Assembly: GCA_041392065.1 (NCBI GenBank)
Contig: JAWKMU010000004.1
Span: forward strand, 323,361 to 387,360
Direction of reading: 5' to 3'
DNA: 64,000 nt
Source of the DNA: CAJQLB01 sp041392065
GTDB lineage: Bacteria > Bacteroidota > Bacteroidia > Flavobacteriales > Flavobacteriaceae
The notes under the pieces are model-generated. The model was not told where the DNA came from, made no database searches, and saw only the letters and a list, made by a program, of their open reading frames with translations. Shown here piece by piece: positions 54,370 to 63,603 of the stretch; the first letter of the stretch is position 1; each line of letters begins with the position of its first letter. A program made the position numbers and the translations under genes.

Positions 54370-55587
54370 CTAAATAATTTCAGCTACTACAAACGTACTA
54401 CCACCTACATAAATTAAATCGTTTGTTGAAGCGTTTTGTTTTGCTGTTTCAAAAGCTTCTGCTACAGAATTATAGGCTTCAACTTTATAGTTTTTGCTTA
54501 CAAAATAGTCTTTTAGTACATTAACATCTAATCCTCGTTGTACTTTAGGTTTACACAAATAATATGTAGCTTCTTTTGGAAACAAATCTATTATGCTGTC
54601 TAAGTTTTTATCATTAACAAAACCTAAAACCAAATGAAGTTTGTTATGAGGTTCAGTATTTAGTTGATTCATCGTATAAGTCAACCCTTCTTTATTATGA
54701 GCTGTATCAGCAATAATTTTTGGATGCATTTGTAACACTTGCCATCTACCTTGAAGTCCTGTGTTTTTTATGACATGCTTAAGTCCGCTAATAATATTTT
54801 CTTCTGAAATTTTGTAACCCTTTTTTCTAAGTTCGGAAACTGTTGCTAAAACAGTTTTTATATTATGTTTTTGGTAATCTCCTTTTAAATCAGATTCATA
54901 TAGTTTGCTTTCTAAAGCATCAGCAAAGCAAATTGGTGCATCTTTTTCTTTGGAAATTTTTTCAAAAACTGTTTTGGTTTCTTTTTGAGTTTCACCAATA
55001 ACAACTGGAATCTTATTTTTAATAATTCCAGCTTTTTCAAAGGCGATTTGTTCTAAAGTATCACCCAAAAATTGCGTGTGATCAAGCCCAATATTTGTAA
55101 TCACCGAAACTTCAGGTGTGATAATATTTGTTGAATCTAATCTTCCTCCAAGACCAACTTCAATTACAGCAATATCTACCTTTTGTTTAGCAAAATAATC
55201 GAAAGCCATGCCAACTGTCATTTCAAAAAAAGATAAGGAATGTTGATTTAAAAACGAAGTAATTCGCTTAATAAAACCAATTACAAATTGTTTACTTACA
55301 CAAATTCCGTTTATTTTAATACGCTCTCTAAAATCTTTTAAATGAGGTGATGTATATAATCCAACTTCGTAGCCAGCTTCCTGTAATATGGATGCCAACA
55401 TATGGCTTGTTGAACCTTTGCCATTGGTTCCAGCAACATGAATGGATTTAAATTTCCTCTCGGGATGTTTTAGATGCTTAGAAATAGCTAAGGTATTGGT
55501 TAAATCCTTTTTAAAAGCAATTTTACCTTTGTTTTGATACATTGGTAATTGGGAAAACATCCAATTTACAGTATGGTTGTAGTTCAT
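54370..55587 (-). CDS. folC: Folylpolyglutamate synthase / dihydrofolate synthase
   Basis: A 405-residue Mur-ligase-like enzyme that adds glutamate to folates, or to dihydropteroate in the bifunctional form. Motifs: the ATP loop GTNGKGSTSHML, TSPHLKDFRERIKING (loop specific for FolC), EVGLGGRLDSTNI and LGFVNDKN. The start is ATG 55587; an alternative at 55602 adds five residues and overlaps the TonB-like gene. It is directly downstream of the TonB-like gene with a one-base gap. Confidence 0.93.
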   Translation of the reverse strand: MNYNHTVNWMFSQLPMYQNKGKIAFKKDLTNTLAISKHLKHPERKFKSIHVAGTNGKGSTSHMLASILQEAGYEVGLYTSPHLKDFRERIKINGICVSKQFVIGFIKRITSFLNQHSLSFFEMTVGMAFDYFAKQKVDIAVIEVGLGGRLDSTNIITPEVSVITNIGLDHTQFLGDTLEQIAFEKAGIIKNKIPVVIGETQKETKTVFEKISKEKDAPICFADALESKLYESDLKGDYQKHNIKTVLATVSELRKKGYKISEENIISGLKHVIKNTGLQGRWQVLQMHPKIIADTAHNKEGLTYTMNQLNTEPHNKLHLVLGFVNDKNLDSIIDLFPKEATYYLCKPKVQRGLDVNVLKDYFVSKNYKVEAYNSVAEAFETAKQNASTNDLIYVGGSTFVVAEII

Positions 55588-55588
55588 G

Positions 55589-56437
55589 TTATTGTGTAAC
55601 ACTGAAGTTTATTACTACAAAACCTACTTGTTTTGCAGGAGCTTTAGAATCGGCTGGCCATTTGTAGGTCATTGCGGTTTTTTTTGCAGCTTCGTAAAGG
55701 CAAATGGCTCCTGTTGTTCCTCGTTTTCCAGGAACAGCACTGATTACATTTCCGTTTCTATTAACATTTATTTCCACTACGACACTGCCTTCTTCGTCAC
55801 ACTCTGGAACCACTTTAGAATTTGTTGGTCTGCCTCTTCCTCTTAATCCATAACCACTTCCTCCACCACCAGAACCTGGTTCGCCAAAATAAGTTGGTGC
55901 ATAAGGGTCGCCATCCAGTTGTCCTTTATCACCAGCTTTATTATCGTCACCTTCTCCACCAGTATCTTTACCATCTGTTTTACCAATTCCTCCAATAAGG
56001 TCGTCTAGTTTTTTCTTTTTCTCTTCTTGAGCCTTTTTTTCTCTTTCAATACGCTCAGCTTCGGCTTTTGCTTTAGCTTCTTCAATAGCCTTTTGCCGTT
56101 CGGCTTCTTTTTGCTTTTTCATAGCAATGCTTTCGGCATTGTCTTCCGTAAGGACTTCCTCTTTAGTATCTTGAGGAGTAGAAGCTTCAGGTTTTACAAC
56201 TTCTTGCTGTTCCTTAACTTCTTCAATAATTTCTTTAGTTTCAGATTTTATAGGTTCTTTAGGTTGAATATTCCCACTACCAAAATCAGTTGTACCAAAA
56301 TTTACAGCAACACCATACTCTTCAGGAGGATCAAGATAAGTTGGGCCAACAATAAATATCAGCAATATGAGAATCACTGCTATAAGCGTTGTGATTCTTG
56401 CTGAATCTTTTTCATGTTTAGTCTCAAAATATTTCAT
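55589..56437 (-). CDS. TonB-like energy transducer
   Basis: A 282-residue envelope protein: cytoplasmic N-terminus, one membrane helix (about 17-36), then a long periplasmic spacer. The spacer is Lys/Glu/Ala-rich and helical (about 85-150), followed by a Gly/Asp-rich stretch. The C-terminal TonB-like domain is GSVVVEINVNRNGNVISA ... VGFVVINFSVTQ. It transmits proton-motive energy to outer-membrane receptors together with ExbB and ExbD, encoded just upstream on the same strand. ATG 56437 is chosen, since family members start with a short MKYFETKHE-like tail. Confidence 0.85.
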   Translation of the reverse strand: MKYFETKHEKDSARITTLIAVILILLIFIVGPTYLDPPEEYGVAVNFGTTDFGSGNIQPKEPIKSETKEIIEEVKEQQEVVKPEASTPQDTKEEVLTEDNAESIAMKKQKEAERQKAIEEAKAKAEAERIEREKKAQEEKKKKLDDLIGGIGKTDGKDTGGEGDDNKAGDKGQLDGDPYAPTYFGEPGSGGGGSGYGLRGRGRPTNSKVVPECDEEGSVVVEINVNRNGNVISAVPGKRGTTGAICLYEAAKKTAMTYKWPADSKAPAKQVGFVVINFSVTQ

Positions 56438-56533
56438 TTGAAGGATTTCTTGTTTTTTAAGATCAATACAATAGTTGTTCCAAAATTTGGACAATCACTG
56501 ATCTATTTTGCAGTCTTTCTAAAAGTCCTCAAC

Positions 56534-56926
56534 CTAATTGGGCTTTACAGCCAATATTACTTTAAATTTATTTCTGTTTGCAATATCCATTACAGTCACT
56601 ACATGTTGCACAGGAACAGATTCTTCGGCTCTTAAGACTATAGTAGGTTTTTCCTGACCAGACATTGCGTTTATAAGTTCATTTTCAAGCACACTTTCGC
56701 CTACTCTTCTTTCATCGATATAAAAGGTTAAATCCTTTTTAATACTCACTGCAACCGATTTTTTATTTTCGGTTTTACCACTTGCTTTAGGCAAAATAAT
56801 ATCGATAGCGCTGGTGGTTACCAAAGTGGAAGCAAGCATGAAAAATATCAACAACAAGAACACAATATCTGTCATTGACGACATATTGAATTCTGGTGTT
56901 ACTTTATTTCTTCCTCTTAAATCCAT
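56534..56926 (-). CDS. exbD: ExbD/TolR family biopolymer transport protein
   Basis: A 130-residue bitopic protein. The N-terminal EFNMSSMTDIVFLLLIFFMLAS segment (start SSMTDIVFLLLIFFM) holds the conserved proton-path aspartate in MTD, and the periplasmic part ends DIANRNKFKVILAV. It forms the ion-driven motor with ExbB for the TonB-like protein. It is one base after exbB and 96 bases before the TonB-like ATG. Confidence 0.93.
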   Translation of the reverse strand: MDLRGRNKVTPEFNMSSMTDIVFLLLIFFMLASTLVTTSAIDIILPKASGKTENKKSVAVSIKKDLTFYIDERRVGESVLENELINAMSGQEKPTIVLRAEESVPVQHVVTVMDIANRNKFKVILAVKPN

Positions 56927-56927
56927 A

Positions 56928-57632
56928 TTAAATTGGTTCGTTTAGTAAATCTAAAAACTCAACCGAATTCGCTTCCATTTGATGGATAACTTTATTGGTT
57001 CTAACCACTAAATGATTGTATGCTATATAACCAATAATCCCAACAATTAATCCAGCAACTGTTGTAGTCATTGCTGTGTACAAGCCACTGGCAAGCACAT
57101 CCATTTGAATAGTTCCTCCTGCATTTGCAAGTTCAAAAATGGCTAATATCATTCCAACAACTGTACCGAGAAACCCAATCATTGGTGCAGCTCCAGAAAT
57201 TGTTGCTAAAACACTCACGTTTTTTTCAAGGCCATAAACTTCCAATCGTCCAGCATTTTCAATAGCAGTATTGATATCTTCAAGAGGTTTGCCAATTCTG
57301 GAAATTCCTTTGCTAATTAATCTTGAAACTGGAGTGTTTATTTGCGCGCAAAGCACTTGTGCTGAATCTATCTTGCCATTTGTAACATGGTCTTTTATTT
57401 GATTCATAAAGTTAGAATCTATTTTTGAAGCCGCTTTAATGGCGAAAAGACGTTCAAAATAAATATAACAAGCTACCATTAATAATAGGAAAAGCACCAA
57501 AATAATGATTTGCCCTGCCAAACCACCACTTGATATAAGCTCTATAATGGAAAGCGTTTTTTCTACAGATTCTTCATCAGTAATAAGTTCTGCACTATCC
57601 TGCACAGTTTTAAGCATTGCTGAATATAACAT
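56928..57632 (-). CDS. exbB: MotA/TolQ/ExbB proton channel family protein
   Basis: A 234-residue inner-membrane protein. The first membrane helix (about 37-58) precedes YFERLFAIKAAS; the remaining helices contain ATISGAAPMIGFLGTVVGMI, whose GFLGTVVGM run is the family signature, and the pore helix TTTVAGLIVGIIGYIAYN. A second ATG (57617) five codons in is equally plausible. It heads the exbB-exbD-tonB set. Confidence 0.93.
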   Translation of the reverse strand: MLYSAMLKTVQDSAELITDEESVEKTLSIIELISSGGLAGQIIILVLFLLLMVACYIYFERLFAIKAASKIDSNFMNQIKDHVTNGKIDSAQVLCAQINTPVSRLISKGISRIGKPLEDINTAIENAGRLEVYGLEKNVSVLATISGAAPMIGFLGTVVGMILAIFELANAGGTIQMDVLASGLYTAMTTTVAGLIVGIIGYIAYNHLVVRTNKVIHQMEANSVEFLDLLNEPI

Positions 57633-57685
57633 ATAATTGTTTTGTTAGATTTTGAATAATAACGATTGATTTCTAAATAAAGTAT

Positions 57686-59080
57686 TTAAAAGAGTGTTCT
57701 TGTATAAAAGAATACTGCTGCACCAGCTAAAAAGCCAATTAATGCTAACCAAGATATCTTTTTTAAATACCAGAAGAAATCTATTTTTTCCATTCCCATA
57801 GCTACAACTCCAGCTGCAGAGCCAATAATTAACATACTACCACCTGTTCCTGCTGAATAAGCAATAAAGTGCCATAATTCATTATCTAATGGTTCTGAGA
57901 ACATTCCTAAACTTGCTGCAACCAATGGAACGTTATCAATAACAGCTGACCCAACTCCTAATGCTAAGATAACCAAGTCTGAAACACCTTCATGGTGTAG
58001 TTCTGTACCTAACATTGGAGTATTTTCTTTTAATGACGAAGCAAATTCAAATAAAATACCTAAAGACTCTAAAGCTGCTACAGCCATTAATATTCCTAAG
58101 AAGAACAAAATGCTTGGTAGTTCAATCTTTGATAATGAGTGATGTACAGGACTATGGTGAGCATGCTCTGCACTTTCTTGATTGTCAATAACTGTTAAAC
58201 TAAACTTAGAATTACTATACACTTCGGCAAAAATAGCTACCACACCTAAAGCCAACATCATCCCAACATAAGGTGGTAAATGGGTAATAACTTTAAAAAT
58301 AGGCACTGAAACAATTGCTGAAAGCCCTAAAAACAACATGGTTGAACTAAACTTGCTTTTTGGAATATCTTTGTCGCTTTCATCTACTTCTAAATAACCT
58401 TTAAATATTGGTAAGAAAGAAGCAATAAACGCTGGCAAAGCCATACACACAAAGGATGGCAACAACAAATAACCAATAAGGTGTCCTGTACTTACTTTAT
58501 TACCAATCCATAGCATAGTAGTGGTAACGTCACCTATTGGTGACCAAGCTCCACCTGCATTTGCAGCTATAATAATTAAACCAGCATACCAAATACGCAC
58601 TTCTCTATCCTTAACTATTTTTTGCAATATGGAAATAAGCACTATTGTAGCAGTTAGGTTGTCGATTATTGCCGAAAGAATAAATGCTAAGATTGAAAAA
58701 ATCCAAAGAATTTTTGTTTTCTTTTTAGTTTTGATAAAGCTTTTAATAGTGGCAAAACCATCAAAATAATCTATTATTTCTACAATGGTCATTGCTCCTA
58801 AAAGAAACACCAAAATTTCGGCTGTTTTACCTAAATGATGTAGCAAAGTTTCTTCCATTAAGTGCATCCTATTCTCATGATCCATTGATGCATAACCATC
58901 TACCAAACCATGATTTGCAGAATCAAACCACTCAGGAAAGTGATCGATACCCAAAGAAATAAGCGCCCAGCTTATTGCCATCATGACCAAAGCTGGTATT
59001 AGTTTGTCTATTTTAATATTATGTTCGAGTGTTATGGCTAAATAGCCAACTACAAATACTATGATAATTGCTGCTTCCAT
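57686..59080 (-). CDS. nhaD: NhaD-family sodium:proton antiporter
   Basis: A 464-residue antiporter with about 12 membrane segments. NhaD/ArsB superfamily features include FLLGAMTIVEIIDY, AIIDNLTATIVLIS, NAGGAWSPIGDVTTTMLWI (the NAGGAWSPIGD run is characteristic of NhaD) and SAVIDNVPLVAA, with GTGGSMLIIGSAAGVVAMG near the end. It extrudes sodium for proton, consistent with a marine lifestyle. It is 18 bases downstream of the dehydrogenase gene and ahead of exbB by 53 bases, on the same strand. Confidence 0.92.
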   Translation of the reverse strand: MEAAIIIVFVVGYLAITLEHNIKIDKLIPALVMMAISWALISLGIDHFPEWFDSANHGLVDGYASMDHENRMHLMEETLLHHLGKTAEILVFLLGAMTIVEIIDYFDGFATIKSFIKTKKKTKILWIFSILAFILSAIIDNLTATIVLISILQKIVKDREVRIWYAGLIIIAANAGGAWSPIGDVTTTMLWIGNKVSTGHLIGYLLLPSFVCMALPAFIASFLPIFKGYLEVDESDKDIPKSKFSSTMLFLGLSAIVSVPIFKVITHLPPYVGMMLALGVVAIFAEVYSNSKFSLTVIDNQESAEHAHHSPVHHSLSKIELPSILFFLGILMAVAALESLGILFEFASSLKENTPMLGTELHHEGVSDLVILALGVGSAVIDNVPLVAASLGMFSEPLDNELWHFIAYSAGTGGSMLIIGSAAGVVAMGMEKIDFFWYLKKISWLALIGFLAGAAVFFYTRTLF

Positions 59081-59098
59081 GAGAGGTTAGTTTTTAAA

Positions 59099-60325
59099 TT
59101 ATATGAGTTCACTTAATGCTAAAGTGAAAGCGGTTTTACTTAGTTCTGTTTTGTGATGATTGTGATTATATATATTTTGAATTGCTGATTTGATAATATT
59201 TGATGTATCATCAAAAATAGCATCGTCTGTCATTTCTACACGTCTTTCCATAAAATAGGCAAATACTCTTGCCATTCCACAATTAGAAATAAAATCTGGA
59301 ATTAAACTTACTTTACTATCTGCGAATTCCATAATTGGTCCAAAGAAAATTTCTTTATCAGCAAATGGCACATTAGCACCACAAGAAATAACTTCCAGAC
59401 CACTTTGCATCATTTTATCAATTTGATCTTTAGTGATTAGTCTTGATGCTGCACAAGGAGCAAAAATTTCGGTTTCTAAAGACCAAATTTTATCATTAAT
59501 CTCATCAAATGGGATTAAATTATCGCTTTCTAATGTATTTCCTGTTTTTTTAAGAAACAAGTTAGTGATTTCTTCAAAAGTAAATCCATCTTCCTTAATT
59601 AAACCACCAACAACATCAATAATTCCAACAACTTTGGCTCCCATTTGTGCTAAATAAAAAGCTGCTGCTGCACCTACATTTCCAAATCCTTGAACTACTG
59701 CTCTTTTACCAATTACAGTTCCACCATAAATATTGTAATAATGCTTTACAGCTTCGGCCACGCCAAAACCAGTAATCATATCTGCAACAGTATACTTTCT
59801 TGAAACATCAGGAGAATAAACCTGATTTTCTATCACTTTTATTACACCTTGACGCAATTGCCCAATACGATTTATTTTATCAGCTTCAGTTGGTTTAAAA
59901 TGTCCGTTAAAAACACCTTCTTGAGGATGCCACACACCAGATTCTTCAGTAATCGGAATTACTTCATGAATTTCATCTACATTTAAGTCACCACCTGTTC
60001 CATAATAGCTTTTTAATAAAGGAGAAACAGCTTTGTACCAACGCTCTAATACACCTTTTTTTCGTGGATCTTTAGGGTCAAAATTTATACCTGATTTAGC
60101 ACCTCCAATAGCTGGCCCAGAAACAGTGAATTTAATTTCCATAGTTTTTGCTAAAGACAAAACTTCATTCATATCGAGCCCTTTTCGCATTCTTGTTCCT
60201 CCACCTGCAGCTCCTCCTCGTAAAGAGTTTATCACAGTCCAACCTTCTGCTTCTGTTTCAGGATCTTTCCAATTAAATACTATTTCTGGTTCTTTATTTT
60301 CGTACTTCTGAAGTAATTCTTTCAT
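59099..60325 (-). CDS. Glu/Leu/Phe/Val dehydrogenase family enzyme
   Basis: A 408-residue NAD(P)-dependent amino-acid dehydrogenase. The N-terminal domain has GGAAGGGTRMRKGL and the catalytic lysine in AIGGAKSGINFDP. The dinucleotide domain has VQGFGNVGAAAAFYLAQMGA and APCAASRLIT. The family interconverts amino acids and 2-oxo acids with ammonia. The specificity (glutamate or leucine) cannot be set from motifs alone. An exact TATATTTG -7 box lies on minus at 60354-60361, 28 bases before the ATG. Confidence 0.88.
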   Translation of the reverse strand: MKELLQKYENKEPEIVFNWKDPETEAEGWTVINSLRGGAAGGGTRMRKGLDMNEVLSLAKTMEIKFTVSGPAIGGAKSGINFDPKDPRKKGVLERWYKAVSPLLKSYYGTGGDLNVDEIHEVIPITEESGVWHPQEGVFNGHFKPTEADKINRIGQLRQGVIKVIENQVYSPDVSRKYTVADMITGFGVAEAVKHYYNIYGGTVIGKRAVVQGFGNVGAAAAFYLAQMGAKVVGIIDVVGGLIKEDGFTFEEITNLFLKKTGNTLESDNLIPFDEINDKIWSLETEIFAPCAASRLITKDQIDKMMQSGLEVISCGANVPFADKEIFFGPIMEFADSKVSLIPDFISNCGMARVFAYFMERRVEMTDDAIFDDTSNIIKSAIQNIYNHNHHKTELSKTAFTLALSELI

Positions 60326-60353
60326 AAAATCTTTGACTAGAAAATGTCTCTAA

Positions 60354-60361
60354 CAAATATA
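60354..60361 (-). promoter_or_regulatory. Predicted -7 box of the dehydrogenase-nhaD unit
   Basis: TATATTTG on minus, an exact TAnnTTTG match, 28 bases before the dehydrogenase ATG. No good -33 was seen. Confidence 0.4.
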
Positions 60362-60399
60362 AAAAACTAAATAAGTTTTACTTTAAATTAAAGATAAAA

Positions 60400-61464
60400 T
60401 TAAGGATAATAGATTTTACCTGAGCTATGATCAATTTTTGAGCCTGTTACACTACTTAAACAATTATTTTCTCCTCTTAATTTTAACACGCCAAGCAGTC
60501 CAAAAATTAAAGCTTCTTTATACTCAATTAAATTTTTTTCAGGAATTACTATGCTATTATAAGTAAGGTTTTTTATACGATTTATTAAATAAGAGTTATA
60601 TGCTCCTCCTCCTGTAACTAATACTGAAGCATTTTGTTTTTTGTTTATCTCGTTTGAAATTTGAAACGCACAATGCTCAACAAAAGTTCTTAAAACATCT
60701 TCTATACTTAAACTATAACTATCAATAATTGGAAAAATTTTTTCCTTAACCCATTCTAATCCTAGTGATTTTGGAGGGTTGGAGTTGTAGAAGCCCAAAT
60801 TGTTTAATTGTGCTAACAATTTTTCATTTAAATTACCTATTGAAGCCAATTTGCCGTTTTCATCAAAATCAAATCCTAATTTTGAAACATAATGATTTAA
60901 TACGATATTAACTGGGCAAATATCATAAGCTATTCTTGTAGAGTTAACTTTGGTAGAAATATTAGCAAAACCGCCAAGGTTTAAACAAAAATCATATTTC
61001 TGAAACAACAACTCATCTCCAATAGGAACTAAAGGTGCACCTTGTCCTCCAAGTTCAACATCTTGAACTCTAAAATCGCAAATAACCGTTCTGCCAATTA
61101 ACTTAGCTATATTTTCTAAATTACCTATTTGATATGTAAGCCCTTTTTCAGGTTGGTGTAACGCAGTATGTCCATGAGAGCACACAACATCTAAACTCAA
61201 AATTTTATTCCTACTTATAAAATCAATAATTGTCTGAGACAAATAGGCTGTATATTTCTTATCTATAATTAATAATTCTTCTTTTGAATTAGAAACTAAA
61301 TTTTTAAGAGTTTCTTTCCATCCTTTTGAATAAGCTATGGTTTCCGTTTGAAGAATTCTAAATGACCAAAAATCATTAAAACTAAATTCAATATAAGCCA
61401 AGTCCAAGCCATCTAACGAAGTGCCAGACATTGTACCAATAACTTTATATTTAGATTTTATCAT
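60400..61464 (-). CDS. anmK: Anhydro-N-acetylmuramic acid kinase
   Basis: A 354-residue sugar kinase that converts 1,6-anhydroMurNAc to MurNAc-6-phosphate in cell-wall recycling. The family signature GTMSGTSLDGLDLAY is at the N-terminus. SHGHTALHQPEKGLTYQIG, DFRVQDVELGGQGAPLVPI (run ELGGQGAPLVP), LNLGGFANIS and VTGGGAYNSYL are all as in AnmK. It is divergent from the acyl-CoA dehydrogenase gene, with 91 bases between the starts. Confidence 0.95.
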   Translation of the reverse strand: MIKSKYKVIGTMSGTSLDGLDLAYIEFSFNDFWSFRILQTETIAYSKGWKETLKNLVSNSKEELLIIDKKYTAYLSQTIIDFISRNKILSLDVVCSHGHTALHQPEKGLTYQIGNLENIAKLIGRTVICDFRVQDVELGGQGAPLVPIGDELLFQKYDFCLNLGGFANISTKVNSTRIAYDICPVNIVLNHYVSKLGFDFDENGKLASIGNLNEKLLAQLNNLGFYNSNPPKSLGLEWVKEKIFPIIDSYSLSIEDVLRTFVEHCAFQISNEINKKQNASVLVTGGGAYNSYLINRIKNLTYNSIVIPEKNLIEYKEALIFGLLGVLKLRGENNCLSSVTGSKIDHSSGKIYYP

Positions 61465-61486
61465 ATCCTGTAAAAATATATTTTAA

Positions 61487-61517
61487 TTGAAAAAAATGCA
61501 ATAAAGCTATATCTTTG
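61487..61517 (+). promoter_or_regulatory. Predicted acyl-CoA dehydrogenase promoter
   Basis: TTG at 61487-61489, a 20-base spacer, then TATCTTTG (exact TAnnTTTG). It lies 38 bases before the ATG. On minus a TTG-N18-TATATTTT set for anmK overlaps the same stretch. Confidence 0.6.
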
Positions 61518-61555
61518 CATACAATTATTTATCAAATAATCAATACAGCTTAATA

Positions 61556-62698
61556 ATGAATTTTAACCTTACCGAAGAACATATAATGGTTCGTGACGCA
61601 GCAAGAGATTTTGCTCAAACAGAATTACTTCCAGGAGTTATTGAACGTGACGAAAAACAACAATTCCCAAATGAATTAGTAAAAAAAATGGGAGAACTTG
61701 GCTTTTTAGGTATTATGGTTAATCCAAAATATGGTGGAAGTGGCTTGGATGCTATTTCTTATGTGTTGATTATGGAAGAATTATCAAAAGTTGATGCCTC
61801 TGCCTCTGTAATTGTATCAGTAAATAATTCATTAGTTTGCTATGGGATTGAATCTTATGGAACCGAGGCACAAAAGCAAAAATACTTAACAAAATTAGCT
61901 ACTGGTGAATTTGTTGGTGCTTTTTGCTTAAGTGAACCTGAAGCTGGAAGTGATGCCACTTCCCAAAAAACGACTGCGATTGATAAAGGTGATCATTACT
62001 TATTGAATGGTACAAAAAACTGGATTACTAATGGCGGAAGAGCTGATGTTTACTTAGTGATAGCTCAAACAGACAAAGAAAAAGGTCACAGAGGTATCAA
62101 TGCTTTCATTATTGAAAAAGGTATGGAAGGTTTTGATGTTGGCCCAAAAGAAGATAAATTAGGAATTAGAGGAAGCGACACACATACACTTCAATTTAAT
62201 GATGTAAGAGTTCCTAAAGAAAATAGGATTGGAGAAGACGGTTTTGGTTTTAAATTTGCTATGAAAACCTTGTCTGGCGGTAGAATAGGTATTGCCTCAC
62301 AAGCTTTAGGAATCGCTTCCGGAGCCTATGAGTTGGCTTTAAAATATTCAAAAGAACGCAAAGCATTTGGCACAGAAATATGCAACCATCAAGCCATTGC
62401 TTTTAAACTTGCAGATATGGCTACAGAAATTGAAGCTGCAAGAATGTTAGTAATGAAAGCTGCTTGGGATAAAGATCAAGGTAATAACTATGATATGAGC
62501 AGTGCCATGGCTAAACTTTATGCTTCACAAGTTGCAATGACACATACTGTTGAAGCGGTTCAAATTCATGGAGGAAATGGTTTTGTAAAAGAGTATCATG
62601 TAGAACGCCTTATGCGTGACGCTAAAATTACCCAGATTTATGAAGGCACTAGCGAAATCCAGAAAATTGTGATTTCGAGAGGAGTTTTAAGAGGGTAA
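61556..62698 (+). CDS. Acyl-CoA dehydrogenase
   Basis: A 380-residue FAD enzyme for the first step of acyl-CoA beta-oxidation, passing electrons to ETF. FCLSEPEAGSDA and KNWITNG are the FAD/substrate-binding motifs. GGRIGIASQALGIA, RKAFG and QIHGGNGF continue in order, and the catalytic glutamate is in QIYEGTSEIQKIV near the C-terminus. This place of the Glu fits short/medium- or branched-chain types rather than the isovaleryl type. It stands alone with its own clear promoter. Confidence 0.94.
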   Translation: MNFNLTEEHIMVRDAARDFAQTELLPGVIERDEKQQFPNELVKKMGELGFLGIMVNPKYGGSGLDAISYVLIMEELSKVDASASVIVSVNNSLVCYGIESYGTEAQKQKYLTKLATGEFVGAFCLSEPEAGSDATSQKTTAIDKGDHYLLNGTKNWITNGGRADVYLVIAQTDKEKGHRGINAFIIEKGMEGFDVGPKEDKLGIRGSDTHTLQFNDVRVPKENRIGEDGFGFKFAMKTLSGGRIGIASQALGIASGAYELALKYSKERKAFGTEICNHQAIAFKLADMATEIEAARMLVMKAAWDKDQGNNYDMSSAMAKLYASQVAMTHTVEAVQIHGGNGFVKEYHVERLMRDAKITQIYEGTSEIQKIVISRGVLRG

Positions 62699-62861
62699 TC
62701 TTTTTCAACGAGAATATTTTAGTAATTTAATTTTGATTGTAGAATTAGTTAAACGAACTATTCTCAAAATTGGACTTATCTTAATCTTACGTATTAAATA
62801 ACTCTATATACTCATTTATTATTTCTGATTTCTGTTCACACACCTTTTTTTTATTTGTAAA

Positions 62862-63224
62862 TTAATATAAGCTTCCTATATTAAAATAGAGCAAGCTTGA
62901 AATTATTAAAAGCACAATTGATAGTGCCAAAAAATGTTTTGATCTTCTATAAAAATTATTTTGTTTAAAGTTTTTTAAGTCGTTTTTATAATCAAAAAAA
63001 GTTAGAAATATATAGCCTAATGACATAAACCAAAACGCCAAGCTAACAATTCCCAACATCAGTATTACTAAACTATAAGTCTGACTATAATTAACGACTA
63101 TAGGAAGTGTATTCCAAAAATCTTTTTGTTCAGCTCTAAAATAAAAACCAATTGATAATATTATTGCTAATAACCCTAAACTATTACTTTCCCTATACGG
63201 TTTAATTCTATTCTTACTTCCCAT
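62862..63224 (-). CDS. Small membrane protein, unknown function
   Basis: A 120-residue protein with three probable membrane segments: SLGLLAIILSIGFYF (about 15-29), SLVILMLGIVSLAFWFM (about 52-73) and FLALSIVLLIISSLLYF (about 97-114). The loops are basic (DYKNDLKNFKQNNFYRRSKH), which suggests they face the cytoplasm. No family was recognised. It lies between a convergent acyl-CoA dehydrogenase gene 163 bases away and the rRNA operon end. A potential gene of ordinary composition; expression is unproven. Confidence 0.55.
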   Translation of the reverse strand: MGSKNRIKPYRESNSLGLLAIILSIGFYFRAEQKDFWNTLPIVVNYSQTYSLVILMLGIVSLAFWFMSLGYIFLTFFDYKNDLKNFKQNNFYRRSKHFLALSIVLLIISSLLYFNIGSLY

Positions 63225-63340
63225 TCTTTAAACAATTATGATTTATATTATACAAACATAATTATTACTTTCAATTTTAAAGTAAGCATTTTGCTTACAA
63301 AAAGTAAGTAAAACACATCCTTTTTTATTGGAATTAAAAC

Positions 63341-63374
63341 AAAAAAACCCTTCATTTTTGTAAAATGAAGGGTT
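63341..63374 (-). terminator. rRNA operon terminator
   Basis: AACCCTTCATTTT pairs with AAAATGAAGGGTT around a 3-base loop, followed on minus by a T run. It begins about 6 bases after the 5S 3' end. Confidence 0.85.
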
Positions 63375-63379
63375 CAAAA

Positions 63380-63488
63380 AAGGCGGTGACCTACTCTCCC
63401 ACAGACAGCAGTACCATCGGCGCAAATGGGCTTAACTTCCCTGTTCGGAATGGTAAGGGGTGAGCCCCATCGCTATAACCACCCTAAG
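63380..63488 (-). rRNA. 5S ribosomal RNA
   Basis: On minus, a 5S-like sequence of about 109 bases. It contains the conserved CCATTCCGAACAGGGAAGTT loop and GATGGTACTGC and GGGAGAGTAGG helices. The two ends (GGTGG and CCGCC) pair. The exact ends are estimated to a few bases. Confidence 0.92.
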
Positions 63489-63603
63489 CTTTTGTCCTGA
63501 CAGTTAACATCAGGCACTAATATTTTAACATATTGAAAAAGAGACGATAATTCGTCTATAACACATAACACAAAATTATAATGCACTCTAAAAAAAACAG
63601 GCG

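Noticed and set aside
63243..63425. 60-residue ORF next to the rRNA operon
   Set aside because: It covers the 5S rRNA 3' end and its terminator and has no protein-like features.
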